A stretch of DNA of 64,000 nucleotides from Methylobacterium mesophilicum SR1.6/6. GTDB taxonomy: Bacteria > Pseudomonadota > Alphaproteobacteria > Rhizobiales > Beijerinckiaceae. The notes under the pieces are model-generated. The model was not told the origin of the DNA, made no database searches, and saw only the letters and a list, made by a program, of their open reading frames with translations. The stretch covers positions 1,805,612-1,869,611 of the forward strand of contig NZ_CP043538.1 of NCBI RefSeq assembly GCF_000364445.2, read 5' to 3'. This document shows positions 8,121-16,905 of the stretch, one piece after another. The position numbers and the translations under genes are program-made. Position 1 is the first letter of the stretch, and each line of letters begins with the position of its first letter.

Positions 8121-9608
8121 ATGATGGCCGACCGGATCAACCGCCGAGACGCACTCATCGGCATAGCCGCCACCGGTGCCCTGCCGGCGATCCGTCCTGG
8201 ACCAGCCATCGGTGCGACCGGCTCGAGCACGACCGCGGGCGAGCTGGCTGCCGCGATCCGGAGCGGCCGCCGCTCGGCGCGCGAGACCGTCGACCTCCAT
8301 CTCGATCGCATCGCCGCGGCGAACCCGCGCTTGAACGCCGTGGTTCAGCTCACTGCCGATGCGGCCCGTCGGGAGGCGGACGAGGCCGACGCGATGCTGG
8401 CGCGTGGTCAGGTCAAGGGGCCGCTCCACGGTGTTCCGGTCACCATCAAGGACACGCTCGAGACGGCCGGCACGATCTGCACGGGCGGTACCCTTGGACG
8501 GGCGAGCTACGTGCCGAAGGCCGACGCCACCGCCGTCGCGCGACTGCGGGCGGCCGGAGCGATCGTGCTGGGCAAGACCAACGTGCCGGAACTGGCCGGG
8601 GCCTTGGAGACCGACAACCTCGTCTACGGGCGGACCAACAATCCCTACGATCTCGCCCGCACTCCGGGTGGAAGCAGCGGCGGCGAAGCCGCAATCGTCG
8701 CAGCGGCCGGCTCGCCGCTCGGCCTCGGGACCGATGCGGGCGGCAGCATTCGCGTGCCGGCGCATTACTGCGGCCTCGCCGCGCTCAAGCCGACTTCGGG
8801 CCGCGTGCCGCGGACCGGCCAGTTCCCCCGGCCGATGGGCGCGCACAACGCCGTCTTCCACGTCAGCCTGATCGCCCGGAGCGTGGATGATCTGGCGCTG
8901 GCCCTGCCGATTATCGCCGGGCCCGATTTTCACGACTACACCATAGTCGACATGCCGCTGCTCGACAGCCGTGCGGTCGACCTCTCGAAGGTGAAGCTGG
9001 CCTTCTTCGACGACGACGGGCTCGCGTCGCCCACCGCCGAGATCGCGGCGGCCGTTCACCACGCGGTCGAGGCACTGGCGCTGGCGGGCGTGACCGTGAC
9101 GGAGCGCCGCCCGCCGGATGCGGCCAAGGCCGGGACCATCTACTACGACATGACGCGCGGCGACGGCGCGGCCGGTGTCCGGGCCTTCCTCAAATCGATC
9201 GGCACCGAGCGGATCTCGCCGCTGTTCGAGCAGTCGCTGCAGTCGCGCTCCTCACCGGCGATGGGGAGCATCACGGAGGCGCTCGCCGCGTTCAACCGGT
9301 GGGATGCCTACCGGAACGCGATGCTGGCCTTCATGCAGGATTACGATGCCCTGCTCTCGCCGGTCCTGCCGTACGCGGCACCACGGCATGGCACGAGCTT
9401 CGACGATGAACTGCAGAAGGGCGTCGGCTACGCACAAATGCACAATCTGACCGGTTGGCCATCCTCGACAGTGCGCGTCGGGACATCGCCGGAAGGCCTG
9501 CCGCTCGGTGTGCAGGTGGCGGCTCGGCCGTGGCGGGAGGACGTCGCGCTCGCCCTCGTCCGGCAGCTCGAGATCCGCTTCGGCGGATGGACGGCACCCA
9601 ACCTGTAG
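8121..9608 (+). CDS. Amidase signature family hydrolase, Tat-type signal
   Basis: The 495-aa protein from ATG 8121 is preceded by GAGGAAAGGG. The amidase signature triad is visible: Lys110 in VTIKDT, Ser185 in GGSSGG and Ser209 in TDAGGSIRVPA, spaced as in GatA/peptide amidases. Such enzymes hydrolyse a carboxamide through the Ser209 nucleophile. The N-terminus NRRDALIGIAATGALPA has a twin-arginine and a hydrophobic stretch, so export to the periplasm by Tat is probable. The substrate cannot be told. It stands alone, with no transporter in the same transcript. Confidence 0.85.
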   Translation: MMADRINRRDALIGIAATGALPAIRPGPAIGATGSSTTAGELAAAIRSGRRSARETVDLHLDRIAAANPRLNAVVQLTADAARREADEADAMLARGQVKGPLHGVPVTIKDTLETAGTICTGGTLGRASYVPKADATAVARLRAAGAIVLGKTNVPELAGALETDNLVYGRTNNPYDLARTPGGSSGGEAAIVAAAGSPLGLGTDAGGSIRVPAHYCGLAALKPTSGRVPRTGQFPRPMGAHNAVFHVSLIARSVDDLALALPIIAGPDFHDYTIVDMPLLDSRAVDLSKVKLAFFDDDGLASPTAEIAAAVHHAVEALALAGVTVTERRPPDAAKAGTIYYDMTRGDGAAGVRAFLKSIGTERISPLFEQSLQSRSSPAMGSITEALAAFNRWDAYRNAMLAFMQDYDALLSPVLPYAAPRHGTSFDDELQKGVGYAQMHNLTGWPSSTVRVGTSPEGLPLGVQVAARPWREDVALALVRQLEIRFGGWTAPNL

Positions 9609-9847
9609 GCGGGGGCCGCGAGCCCCGTGAGATTGGCGGCCGTGCCGACCGGTGGGCATCCAGTCCGCCTCGCCGCCGAGTGAAACCCGATCCAGGCATT
9701 CGAGAGGAAGCGAACCGTCAGCGGCTGCGCCGCGCCTCGGACTCCCCTTCCTCCCGGATGAGCGCGCGCATGGGCGCTGCCGTGGAGATGCGTCGGCTGT
9801 GAGAGTGCCGTTATCCGAGTAAGACGAGCTTTGCGCGCCTCTAGAGC

Positions 9848-9966
9848 GGTTTCGGTTTAATCGGGGTCGTATCCTGCCGCGACGAAGAAGTTTGCGGCCT
9901 CGTCGGGCGTGACGGCATCGACGAGCCGCCCGATTGTGGTCCAGAGCCCTTCGCGCGTGCGCTCGG
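9848..9966 (-). mobile_element. IS630-family remnant: transposase C-terminus and terminal end
   Basis: Read on the minus strand, the bases from about 9966 down to 9857 translate to ERTREGLWTTIGRLVD followed by AVTPDEAANFFVAAGYDPD and a stop. This is the typical C-terminus of IS630-type DDE transposases (LW..IG.L...TP.E..NYF..AGYD). Beyond the stop lies CCGAAACCGCTCTAGA, which looks like an IS end beside a TA target. The rest of the transposase is missing. The remnant abuts the truncated permease on its other side. Confidence 0.75.
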
Positions 9967-10251
9967 CTCGGCAAGATCCTGATCCCGGCGGCGTTCCCCT
10001 CGATCCTGACCGGCCTGAAGGTCGGCTGGGCGTTCGCGTGGCGCACCCTGATCGCGGCCGAGCTGGTGTTCGGCGTGTCGTCCGGGGCGGGGGGGCTGGG
10101 CTGGTTCATCTTCGAGAACAAGAACATGCTCGACATCCCGAACGTGTTCGCCGGCTTGCTCACCGTCATCCTGATCGGCCTCGTGGTCGAGAACCTGATC
10201 TTCCAGACCATCGAGCGCCGCACCGTCCAGCGCTGGGGCATGCAGGCCTGA
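9961..10251 (+). pseudogene. C-terminal remnant of a SsuC/TauC-type ABC transporter permease
   Basis: From about 9963 the plus frame reads LGKILIPAAFPSILTGLKVG, WAFAWRTLIAAELVFG and ends FQTIERRTVQRWGMQA. This is the last third of a nitrate/sulfonate/taurine permease, with the EAA-loop region and the final two membrane helices. A full protein is about 260 residues; about 95 remain. Its 5' part is replaced by the IS630 tail, so a deletion or insertion event probably removed it. No ATPase or binding protein of this system is nearby. Confidence 0.8.
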
Positions 10252-10551
10252 GCGGCGAAGGGCGGTAAGCCACCGCGCCGGGCGCCAGGGGACCGGGGCT
10301 CCGCTCCGGTGACCGGGACGCGGTTCGAACCTGCCGCGCCCGTCGGCCCTTGCCGAGGGGAGGGCGGACGCGGTGCCGGCACGCCTCTGTTTCCAGCAGT
10401 GATCGACAGTCTCGCGCATTGCGGACAACCGAGGCGCTCTGGAGATCTATCGTCTTTGCAGACGGCATATTAGAGACAAAAATTCTACTTCCGGCGCGTG
10501 CGACAGCCGTTTTCTTCCTATACGCTCCGGAGTGATCCCGGAGCCCATCCT
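10252..10551. other. Non-coding gap before the YeiH gene
   Basis: About 300 bp with no supported gene. A GC-rich stretch (10255-10400) gives way to a more AT-rich stretch at 10430-10520, which probably holds the promoter of the YeiH gene. The site GGAG at 10539-10542 is placed for the GTG start at 10552. Confidence 0.35.
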
Positions 10552-11640
10552 GTGAGCCCTGACGTCCGACCCCACACGGTCCCGCCTGCCGCCCTCTCCG
10601 GCGGGGAGAGCCGGTCAAGCCCCGGCGCCTCGCTGCTGCCGGGGATCGGTCTGTGTGCGGCGATCACCGCTCTGGCCATGGCCGCGCAGGGGCTGGAGGA
10701 GCGCGTCGCCGGCCACCCCTACGTCGAGGCGCTGGTCCTGGCGATCCTGATCGGCATCGCGGTGCGCACCGCCTGGACGCCGCATCCGCGGTTCCGGACC
10801 GGCATCGCCTTCTCGGCCAAGCAGCTCCTCGAAGTCGCCGTCGTCCTGCTCGGCGCCTCGTTGAGCCTCGGGGCGATCCTCGCCTCCGGCCCGGCGCTCC
10901 TCGCCGGGATCGTCGGCACCGTGGTCCTCGGCATCGCCGCCAGCGTGACGATCTGCCGGCTGCTCGGCCTTCCGGCCCGGATGGCGATCCTGGTGGCCTG
11001 CGGCAACGCCATCTGCGGCAACTCGGCGATCGCCGCCGTCGCCCCGGTGATCGGGGCCGAGCCGAAGGACATTGCCGCCGCCATCGCGTTCACCGCCGTG
11101 CTCGGCGTGCTGATGGTGCTCGGCCTGCCGCTGTTCGTGCCGCTGGCCGGCATGAGCGACAACCAGTACGGCGTACTCGCCGGGCTCACCGTCTACGCCG
11201 TGCCGCAGGTGCTGGCCGCCACCGTGCCGGTGAGCCTGCTGTCGACCCAGGTCGGCACCCTGGTGAAGCTCGTGCGCGTGCTGATGCTCGGCCCCGTCGT
11301 GGTGGCCTTCTCGCTGATCGCGCCGCGGCTGCCGCAGGCGGAGGGGCCGGCGCCGGCGCCGACCCGTCCGGGCCTGACCAAGCTGGTGCCGTGGTTCATC
11401 CTCGGCTTCCTGGCGCTCGCGACCCTGCGCTCGCTGGGCCTCGTCCCCGATCCCGCGGTGAAGCCGCTGACCCAACTCGCGGGCGTGCTGACCGTCCTGT
11501 CCATGGCGGCCCTCGGCCTGGGGGTGGACGTGCGCGTCCTGGCCCGGGTCGGCGGTCGGGTCACCCTGGCGGTCACCGCCTCGCTGGCGGTCCTCGTCGC
11601 CCTCAGCCTCGTGCTGATCCGCGCCCTGGGGATCGCGTGA
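10552..11640 (+). CDS. yeiH: YeiH/UPF0324 family putative sulfate exporter
   Basis: This 362-aa integral membrane protein starts at GTG 10552, preceded by GGAG; an upstream in-frame GTG at 10498 has no ribosome site. About ten hydrophobic helices are visible, with family-typical sequences FRTGIAFSAKQLLEVAVVLL, GNAICGNSAIAAVAPVI and AVPQVLAA. The family is annotated as putative sulfate exporters (YeiH of E. coli) on indirect grounds, so the substrate is uncertain. The last helices, MAALGLGVDVRVLARVGGR, are also typical. It is monocistronic. Confidence 0.88.
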   Translation: MSPDVRPHTVPPAALSGGESRSSPGASLLPGIGLCAAITALAMAAQGLEERVAGHPYVEALVLAILIGIAVRTAWTPHPRFRTGIAFSAKQLLEVAVVLLGASLSLGAILASGPALLAGIVGTVVLGIAASVTICRLLGLPARMAILVACGNAICGNSAIAAVAPVIGAEPKDIAAAIAFTAVLGVLMVLGLPLFVPLAGMSDNQYGVLAGLTVYAVPQVLAATVPVSLLSTQVGTLVKLVRVLMLGPVVVAFSLIAPRLPQAEGPAPAPTRPGLTKLVPWFILGFLALATLRSLGLVPDPAVKPLTQLAGVLTVLSMAALGLGVDVRVLARVGGRVTLAVTASLAVLVALSLVLIRALGIA

Positions 11641-11909
11641 TCCATCAAGTGTTCCTCGGCCCGCCGGGCCGGTCGACCCTGCCGGCGGCCGGTATTTCCG
11701 GCCCGACGCGCAGGTCGTCGCTGTAAAAAGCATCCGCCCCGTCCGCGTAGGGCGGTGAGCGGAGGCGGTTCTGCGTCCCTCACCGGCCATCCTGCATTAA
11801 AATGCGGTTTGGGCACGCTGCCAGCGCCGAAGACCATCTTGACTCGGTGGTGGTTTTTGCTTTTGGAACCTCGGGCGTCATTCCAGAAAGCTTTGAGCGG
11901 ACTCGCCCA

Positions 11910-12359
11910 GTGCCCGAAAGAAAATCAGAAAGCCCGGCTCAGATCGTCGCGCTGGTCGGCGAGATCGTCTCGGCCTATGTCGCGCACAATTCCGTTCCGC
12001 CGACGGCCCTGCCCGACCTGATGGCCAGCGTGCATGCAGCCCTGGCCGGTCTCGGCGGCACGCCGCAGGCCGAGGCGGCTCCGCCCGTCGAAAGGCCGAC
12101 GGCGGCGCAGATCCGAAAATCGGTTCAGCAGGACGGCATCGTCAGCTTCATCGACGGCCGGTCGTACAAGACGCTCAAGCGCCATCTCACCGCCCACGGC
12201 CTGACGCCGGAGCGGTACCGCGAGCGTTACGGCCTGCCGGACGATTATCCGATGACCGCTCCCGGCTACGCCGCGCAACGCTCCGCGCTCGCCAAGGCGA
12301 TCGGCCTCGGGGTGCCGGGCGGGCGGTCCGATCAGCGCAGGACCGGCACCGGCGGCTGA
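11910..12359 (+). CDS. MucR/Ros family transcriptional regulator lacking zinc cysteines
   Basis: This protein has about 149 residues from GTG 11910 (VPERKSESPAQIVALVGEIV), which matches the normal start of the family. The N-terminal helix region LVGEIVSAYVAHN, the linker and the C-terminal VSFIDGRSYKTLKRHL plus TAHGLTPERYRERYGL are clear MucR/Ros features. Ros-type zinc fingers use a Cys pair before the basic helix. Here those positions are Ser and Asp (SFIDG), although the two His remain, so this is one of the variants that probably fold with little or no zinc. MucR proteins act as H-NS-like or local repressors on AT-rich DNA. Its 3' end overlaps a short convergent frame. Confidence 0.85.
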   Translation: MPERKSESPAQIVALVGEIVSAYVAHNSVPPTALPDLMASVHAALAGLGGTPQAEAAPPVERPTAAQIRKSVQQDGIVSFIDGRSYKTLKRHLTAHGLTPERYRERYGLPDDYPMTAPGYAAQRSALAKAIGLGVPGGRSDQRRTGTGG

Positions 12360-12682
12360 CCGGCGGCACCAGACGGGGCGGCCTGCCCGGCGGCGTCGCC
12401 GCGGCCCCGGAACGGCAGCACCTGTGCCGGACCGGATCGGACGAAACCGGCTTGGTCTGAACGGACGGGTCGGCCGAACGTGTCGGACCAGCCGAGCTTG
12501 ATCACGCGCCGCTCCGGCGCCTGTGATGCGGTCTTGGCGCCCGCAGTCGGCAGCTTGCGGTTGCCGGCACCGATCCAGCGGACGATCCGGTGCTCGCGCC
12601 CGCGGCGGAGCACGGGCAGCACCGCCGGCTCGAAGGCCTTGCGGGTCTGCCGGATGTCATCGGGCTCGTCTGTGGTCGGCAC
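12332..12682 (-). CDS. Small hypothetical protein
   Basis: A possible 116-aa protein starts at GTG 12682 and converges with the MucR gene, overlapping its end by 28 bp. It is basic, with a readable core FEPAVLPVLRRGREHRIV, RWIGAGNRKLPTAG and RVIKLGWSDTFGRPV, and a Gly/Ala/Pro-rich tail. I do not recognise it. The evenly composed core with Trp, Asn and Lys looks more like a protein than antisense noise, but there is no strong ribosome site, so confidence is limited. Confidence 0.4.
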   Translation of the reverse strand: MPTTDEPDDIRQTRKAFEPAVLPVLRRGREHRIVRWIGAGNRKLPTAGAKTASQAPERRVIKLGWSDTFGRPVRSDQAGFVRSGPAQVLPFRGRGDAAGQAAPSGAAGQPPVPVLR

Positions 12683-12786
12683 GCTGCAAAAACCCCGTCG
12701 GCGTTCGAGGCGCGAGCGGCAGACGGATAGCGGGTTCGACCGGCCGTGGATCCGCCGGGGTGCTCGACCCTCGACTGTGGCCACAT

Positions 12787-12814
12787 CCTACCGAGTTGCG
12801 TGCAACTCGGTAGG
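12787..12814. promoter_or_regulatory. Perfect 13-bp inverted repeat in an intergenic space
   Basis: CCTACCGAGTTGC and GCAACTCGGTAGG flank two bases. The repeat lies beyond the stop of the peptide-transporter operon (12869, minus strand) and upstream of the small minus-strand gene at 12682. Without a T run it could be a terminator hairpin of the operon or an operator for the small gene. Confidence 0.5.
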
Positions 12815-12868
12815 GTAGCTCCGTCCAAAAAACTTGTCTCTGCGTCCCAGAACGGCGCGCGGCGAGCT

Positions 12869-14473
12869 TCAGGAGGCGTGCGCGCCCGGTACCGCGGCGA
12901 GCAGGCTGCGTGTGTAGGCGTGCTCCGGTGCGGCGAACAGCTCGGCGGTGCCCCGCATCTCCACGACGGCACCCCGATGCATCACGGCGATCCGGTCGCA
13001 GATCGTGGCCGCCACCCGCAGGTCGTGGGTGATGAACAGCATCGCCAGCGACAGGCGCTGCTTCAAATCCTCCAGCAGATCCAGCACCTGCCGCTGGACC
13101 GAGACGTCCAGCGCCGAGACCGCCTCGTCGGCCACCAGCACGTCCGGCTCCATGGCGAGCGCCCGGGCGATGCCGATCCGCTGGCGCTGGCCGCCCGAGA
13201 AGGCGTTGGGGTAACGGGCGGCGGCCTTCGGGTCGAGGCCGACGAGGCCGAGCAGGCTCCGGGCCCGCTCCCGGGCCTCCGCGGCCGGGACTCCGTGGGC
13301 GATCGGACCTGCCGTGATGATCTGCTCCACGGTGCGCCGGGGATTGAGGGACGCGAACGGGTCCTGGAAGATCATCTGGATGCGGCTGCGCTTGTCGCGC
13401 AAGGCCGCCTTCCCGAGGGCCGTGTAGTCGAGGTCGCCCAGGCGCACCGTGCCGCCGTCGGGCTCGATCAGCCGGATCGCCAGCCGCGCGGTGGTCGACT
13501 TGCCCGAGCCGGATTCGCCGACGATGCCCAGGGTCTCGCCGCGGCGGACGTCGAACGAGACCTCCTTGACCGCGGCCACGACCCGCGGCTTGCCGAACAG
13601 GCCGGAGCGCCCGGAATAGGTCTTGGACAGCCCGCTCACCGACAGGGCGACCGGGGCCGCGTCCACCGGCGACCGCGGCGGCGGCGTCAGGCTCGGGACG
13701 GCGGCGAGCAGCGCCTTGGTGTAGGGCGCCTGAGGCGTGCGCAGCACGGCCTCGGCGGTGCCGGATTCCACCAGCCGGCCGCGCTGGAGCACCGCCACGT
13801 GGTCGGCGATCTCCGCCACGACGCCGAAATCGTGGGTGATGAACAGGACGCTCATCCCGCGCTTCTGCTGCAGGTCACGGATCAGCCGGAGGATCTGGGC
13901 CTGGGTGGTGACGTCCAGCGCCGTGGTCGGCTCGTCAGCGACCAGCACGGAGGGCTCCAGCGCCAGCGCCATGGCGATCATCGCCCGCTGCCGCTGGCCG
14001 CCGGAGAGCTGGTGCGGATAGGCCCGCACCGCCTCCTCGGGGTTCGGCAGACCGACCTCCTTGGCCAGCGCCACCGCCCGGGCCCGGCGCTCGCTGCGGG
14101 TGAGCAGGTCGTGCGCCTCGAACATCTCGGCGATCTGGTCGCCGATCCGCATCACCGGGTTCAGGGCCGTCATCGGCTCCTGGAACACCATGGCGATGCG
14201 CCGGCCCCGCAGCGACCGCCACGCTGGCTCGTCGAGGGTCAGGAGATCCCGGCCCTCGAACAGGATCGTGCCGGCCGTCGGTTTCAGGGCCCGGGGCAGG
14301 AGGCCGGTCAGCGCGTAGGCGCTCATCGACTTGCCCGAGCCCGATTCCCCGACCACGCACAGGATTTTTCCGGATTCCAGATCGAGGTTCAAATCCTCGA
14401 CCGCGTGCGGGCGGTCGGCGCCCTTGGGGAGCGCGATCGTCAGATCGCGGATGCGGACGACCGGCTCGCTCAT
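12869..14473 (-). CDS. Peptide ABC transporter, fused double ATP-binding protein
   Basis: These 534 residues contain two complete DppD/DppF-type ATPase domains. Domain 1 has [41 protein letters not shown] and [12 protein letters not shown]. Domain 2 has [41 protein letters not shown] and [11 protein letters not shown], with Ala in place of the usual Pro after Asp-Glu. It is the last gene of the minus-strand operon, 4 bp after the M20 peptidase gene, and supplies energy for the permeases at 15960-17823. It resembles the protein at 1750-3345 closely in architecture. Confidence 0.93.
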   Translation of the reverse strand: MSEPVVRIRDLTIALPKGADRPHAVEDLNLDLESGKILCVVGESGSGKSMSAYALTGLLPRALKPTAGTILFEGRDLLTLDEPAWRSLRGRRIAMVFQEPMTALNPVMRIGDQIAEMFEAHDLLTRSERRARAVALAKEVGLPNPEEAVRAYPHQLSGGQRQRAMIAMALALEPSVLVADEPTTALDVTTQAQILRLIRDLQQKRGMSVLFITHDFGVVAEIADHVAVLQRGRLVESGTAEAVLRTPQAPYTKALLAAVPSLTPPPRSPVDAAPVALSVSGLSKTYSGRSGLFGKPRVVAAVKEVSFDVRRGETLGIVGESGSGKSTTARLAIRLIEPDGGTVRLGDLDYTALGKAALRDKRSRIQMIFQDPFASLNPRRTVEQIITAGPIAHGVPAAEARERARSLLGLVGLDPKAAARYPNAFSGGQRQRIGIARALAMEPDVLVADEAVSALDVSVQRQVLDLLEDLKQRLSLAMLFITHDLRVAATICDRIAVMHRGAVVEMRGTAELFAAPEHAYTRSLLAAVPGAHAS

Positions 14474-14477
14474 CGTG

Positions 14478-15899
14478 TCAGGCCCTCGCGGTGCGGCGGC
14501 GGAGGATGTCGGGTCCGTCTCGGCCCAGATCCCAGAACAGGCCGGCCATGATCGCCAGGCCCTCGCGGGTGCCGGAGGCGAGCATGTGCTCGTCGGGCCC
14601 GTGCTGGCGGCAGGCCGGGTAGGAATGCGGCACCCAGAGGGTCGGCAGGCCGAGGATCTCCGAGAAGGCGTCGTTCGGCAGGGAGCCGCCGAGATTGGGC
14701 AGCAGCGCCGGCTTCTTGGCCGTGCTTGCCTCGATCGACTGCAGCGCCCACTCCACCCAGGGATCCTCCACGGGCAGCCGCGTCGCCTGGAAGACTTCCG
14801 CCGCGCGGGCCGGCTTGACCTCGATCATCGGGAAGCCGTGCGCGTCGAGATGGGCGCGCACGTTCCGGATCAGATTCTGCCAGTCGGTGCCGACGACGAA
14901 GCGCAGCTGCAGGGTCGCCTTGGCGTGGGGCGGCACGGCGTTGAGCGGCCCGTCCGGATCGCCGGTCTTGAAGGCCAGCACCTCCAGGGTGTTCCAGGCG
15001 AAGACCCGCTCGGCGGGCGTCAGGCCCGGCTCGCCCCAGTCGGCGTCGATCTTCGGCGCGGTCGGGTCCTCGCCAACCCGGATGTCGGCGAGCGCCGCGC
15101 GCACCCCCTCGGGGATCGGCGGCGGCCGCAGGGCTTCGACCAGGATGCTGCCCCTGGCATCGACCATCGAGGCGATCGCCGAGGCCAGCACTGTGCCGGG
15201 GTTGCGCAGCAGCCCACCCCAGTTGCCGGAATGGTGCGGGCCCTCCCGCAGGTTCAGGCTCAGCTCGAAATTGTAGGCGCCGCGGGAGCCCAGGAAGAGG
15301 GTCGGGCGCTCACCGTTGAGGCGGGGGCCGTCCGAGGCGATCAGCACGTCGGAGCGCAGGGCCTCGGCCTGCTCCCGGCAGAATGGCCGCAGGCCCGGGG
15401 ATCCCGATTCCTCACCCATCTCGATCAGCAGCTTCACGTTGAAGCCGAGACGGCCCTCGCGGGCGGCGATCACCTGCTCCAGGGCGGCGAGGTTGAGGAC
15501 GTGCTGACCCTTGTTGTCGGCGGTGCCGCGCCCGTACCAGCGGTCGCCCTCGACCACGATCTCCCAGGGGCCAAGCCCCTCGCGCCACTGCTCGGGATAG
15601 CCCCGCACCGTGTCGCCGTGGCCGTAGATCAACACGGTCGGCAGGTCCGCGCCCTCGCGCCGCTCGGCGATCAGGAACGGGCCGTGCACCCCGTCCGGGT
15701 TGGGGAAGATTTTTGGCGTTTCGAAGCCGAGGCGGGCGACCAGCGGCGTGATGAAGGCGTCGAGATAGGCGCGGAGTGCGGCCTCCTGACCGGGGGCCTG
15801 GCTCTCGGTCGGCATCGCCACCGCCTCCCGCAGGAGGGCGAGGAACGCGCCCGAATCGAAGGCCTCCGTGGCGCGCGCGATGGCGGCGTCTCGCGTCAT
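14478..15899 (-). CDS. M20 family metallopeptidase
   Basis: This protein has about 473 residues from ATG 15899 (MTRDAAIARATEAF); an upstream in-frame ATG at 15920 is possible. M20 zinc-ligand motifs are visible: VLIYGHGDTVRGY (His and Asp), GRGTADNKGQHV (bridging Asp), EMGEESGSPG (catalytic Glu and Glu ligand) and a final His in LWVPHSYPACRQHGPDE. The dimerisation domain lies between them. Such enzymes cleave dipeptides or N-acyl amino acids in the cytoplasm. Its position between the permease and ATPase genes indicates that it processes the imported compound. Confidence 0.9.
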   Translation of the reverse strand: MTRDAAIARATEAFDSGAFLALLREAVAMPTESQAPGQEAALRAYLDAFITPLVARLGFETPKIFPNPDGVHGPFLIAERREGADLPTVLIYGHGDTVRGYPEQWREGLGPWEIVVEGDRWYGRGTADNKGQHVLNLAALEQVIAAREGRLGFNVKLLIEMGEESGSPGLRPFCREQAEALRSDVLIASDGPRLNGERPTLFLGSRGAYNFELSLNLREGPHHSGNWGGLLRNPGTVLASAIASMVDARGSILVEALRPPPIPEGVRAALADIRVGEDPTAPKIDADWGEPGLTPAERVFAWNTLEVLAFKTGDPDGPLNAVPPHAKATLQLRFVVGTDWQNLIRNVRAHLDAHGFPMIEVKPARAAEVFQATRLPVEDPWVEWALQSIEASTAKKPALLPNLGGSLPNDAFSEILGLPTLWVPHSYPACRQHGPDEHMLASGTREGLAIMAGLFWDLGRDGPDILRRRTARA

Positions 15900-15959
15900 G
15901 GTGTGTTTCCCGTGAAACATTTCGTTAGTCTGCCGGCCGGCTCCGGCTTGGCGAAAGCG

Positions 15960-16895
15960 TCAGTGGCGCGCCTCGGGGGCGGTGATGTCGCGCAGGCCGT
16001 CCCCCAGGAGGTTGATCGCCAGCACGAGGAGGAGCAGCGCCACGCCCGGGATGGTGATCACCCAGGGCTGGAAGAACATGTACTGCTTGCCCTCGGCGAT
16101 CATCAGGCCCCAGGAGGGCAGGGGCGGCTGCACGCCGAGCCCGAGGAACGACAGGGCGGCCTCCAGCAGGATTGCGTGGGCCATCTCCAGGGTCGCCACG
16201 ACGATCAGCGCGTTCATGATGTTGGGCAGGATCTCCTGGCGGATGATGCGCAGGTCCGTGAGCCCGGCGGCGCGGGCGGCCGAGACGAAATCCTGGTTGC
16301 GGATCTGCTGGGTGGCGGCCCGGGTCACGACGGCGAAGCGGTCCCAGAGCAGGAAGCCCAGCACCAGCACGACCACCTTCAGGGAGCCGCCGACCAGCGC
16401 CGCCATGGCCAGCGCCACCAGAACCACCGGCATGGCGAGGCGGGTGGTCACGATGTAGCTCACCACCGAATCGACCCAGCCGCCGAAATAGCCGGCGCAG
16501 AGACCCAGCGTGGTGCCGATGAGGCCGGAGATCAGCGCCGCCGAGATCCCGATCAGCAGGGAGATCTGGCCGCCGTAGAGCAGGCGGCTCAGGTAGTCGC
16601 GCCCGAGCTTGTCGGTGCCCAGCACGTGCGCCCAGGTGCCCTTGGCCTGCCAGACCGGCGGGATCAGGCGGCGGGACACGTCCTGCGCGTAGGGGTCGTG
16701 CGGCGCGATGAGCGGGGCGGCGAGCGCCGCCAGCACGATCAGCGCGAGGATCCCGGCGCCGATCAGGAAGCCGGTGTGGCGCAGGCCCCGGCGCAGGATC
16801 AGGCGGGTGGGGGAGGGGACCAGCGCGAGGGCGATCGGCGTCTCAGGGGAGAGGGCGGGGGCGGCGAGCGCCGCCGTGTCGGGGGGGAGGCTCAT
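15960..16895 (-). CDS. Peptide ABC transporter permease, DppC/OppC type
   Basis: These 311 residues have an N-terminal helix IGAGILALIVLAALAAPLIA followed by APHDPYAQD, typical of DppC, then HVLGTDKLGRDYLSRLLYGG, five more membrane segments and the EAA loop AARAAGLTDLRIIRQEILPN that contacts the ATPase. It forms the heteromeric channel with the product of 16906-17823. The Ala/Pro-rich first 30 residues are cytoplasmic. Confidence 0.93.
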   Translation of the reverse strand: MSLPPDTAALAAPALSPETPIALALVPSPTRLILRRGLRHTGFLIGAGILALIVLAALAAPLIAPHDPYAQDVSRRLIPPVWQAKGTWAHVLGTDKLGRDYLSRLLYGGQISLLIGISAALISGLIGTTLGLCAGYFGGWVDSVVSYIVTTRLAMPVVLVALAMAALVGGSLKVVVLVLGFLLWDRFAVVTRAATQQIRNQDFVSAARAAGLTDLRIIRQEILPNIMNALIVVATLEMAHAILLEAALSFLGLGVQPPLPSWGLMIAEGKQYMFFQPWVITIPGVALLLLVLAINLLGDGLRDITAPEARH

Positions 16896-16905
16896 CGGCG
16901 GATCC

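Noticed and set aside
10318..10335. GGTTCGAAC-like sequence resembling a tRNA T-arm
   Set aside because: No acceptor, D or anticodon stems can be drawn around it.
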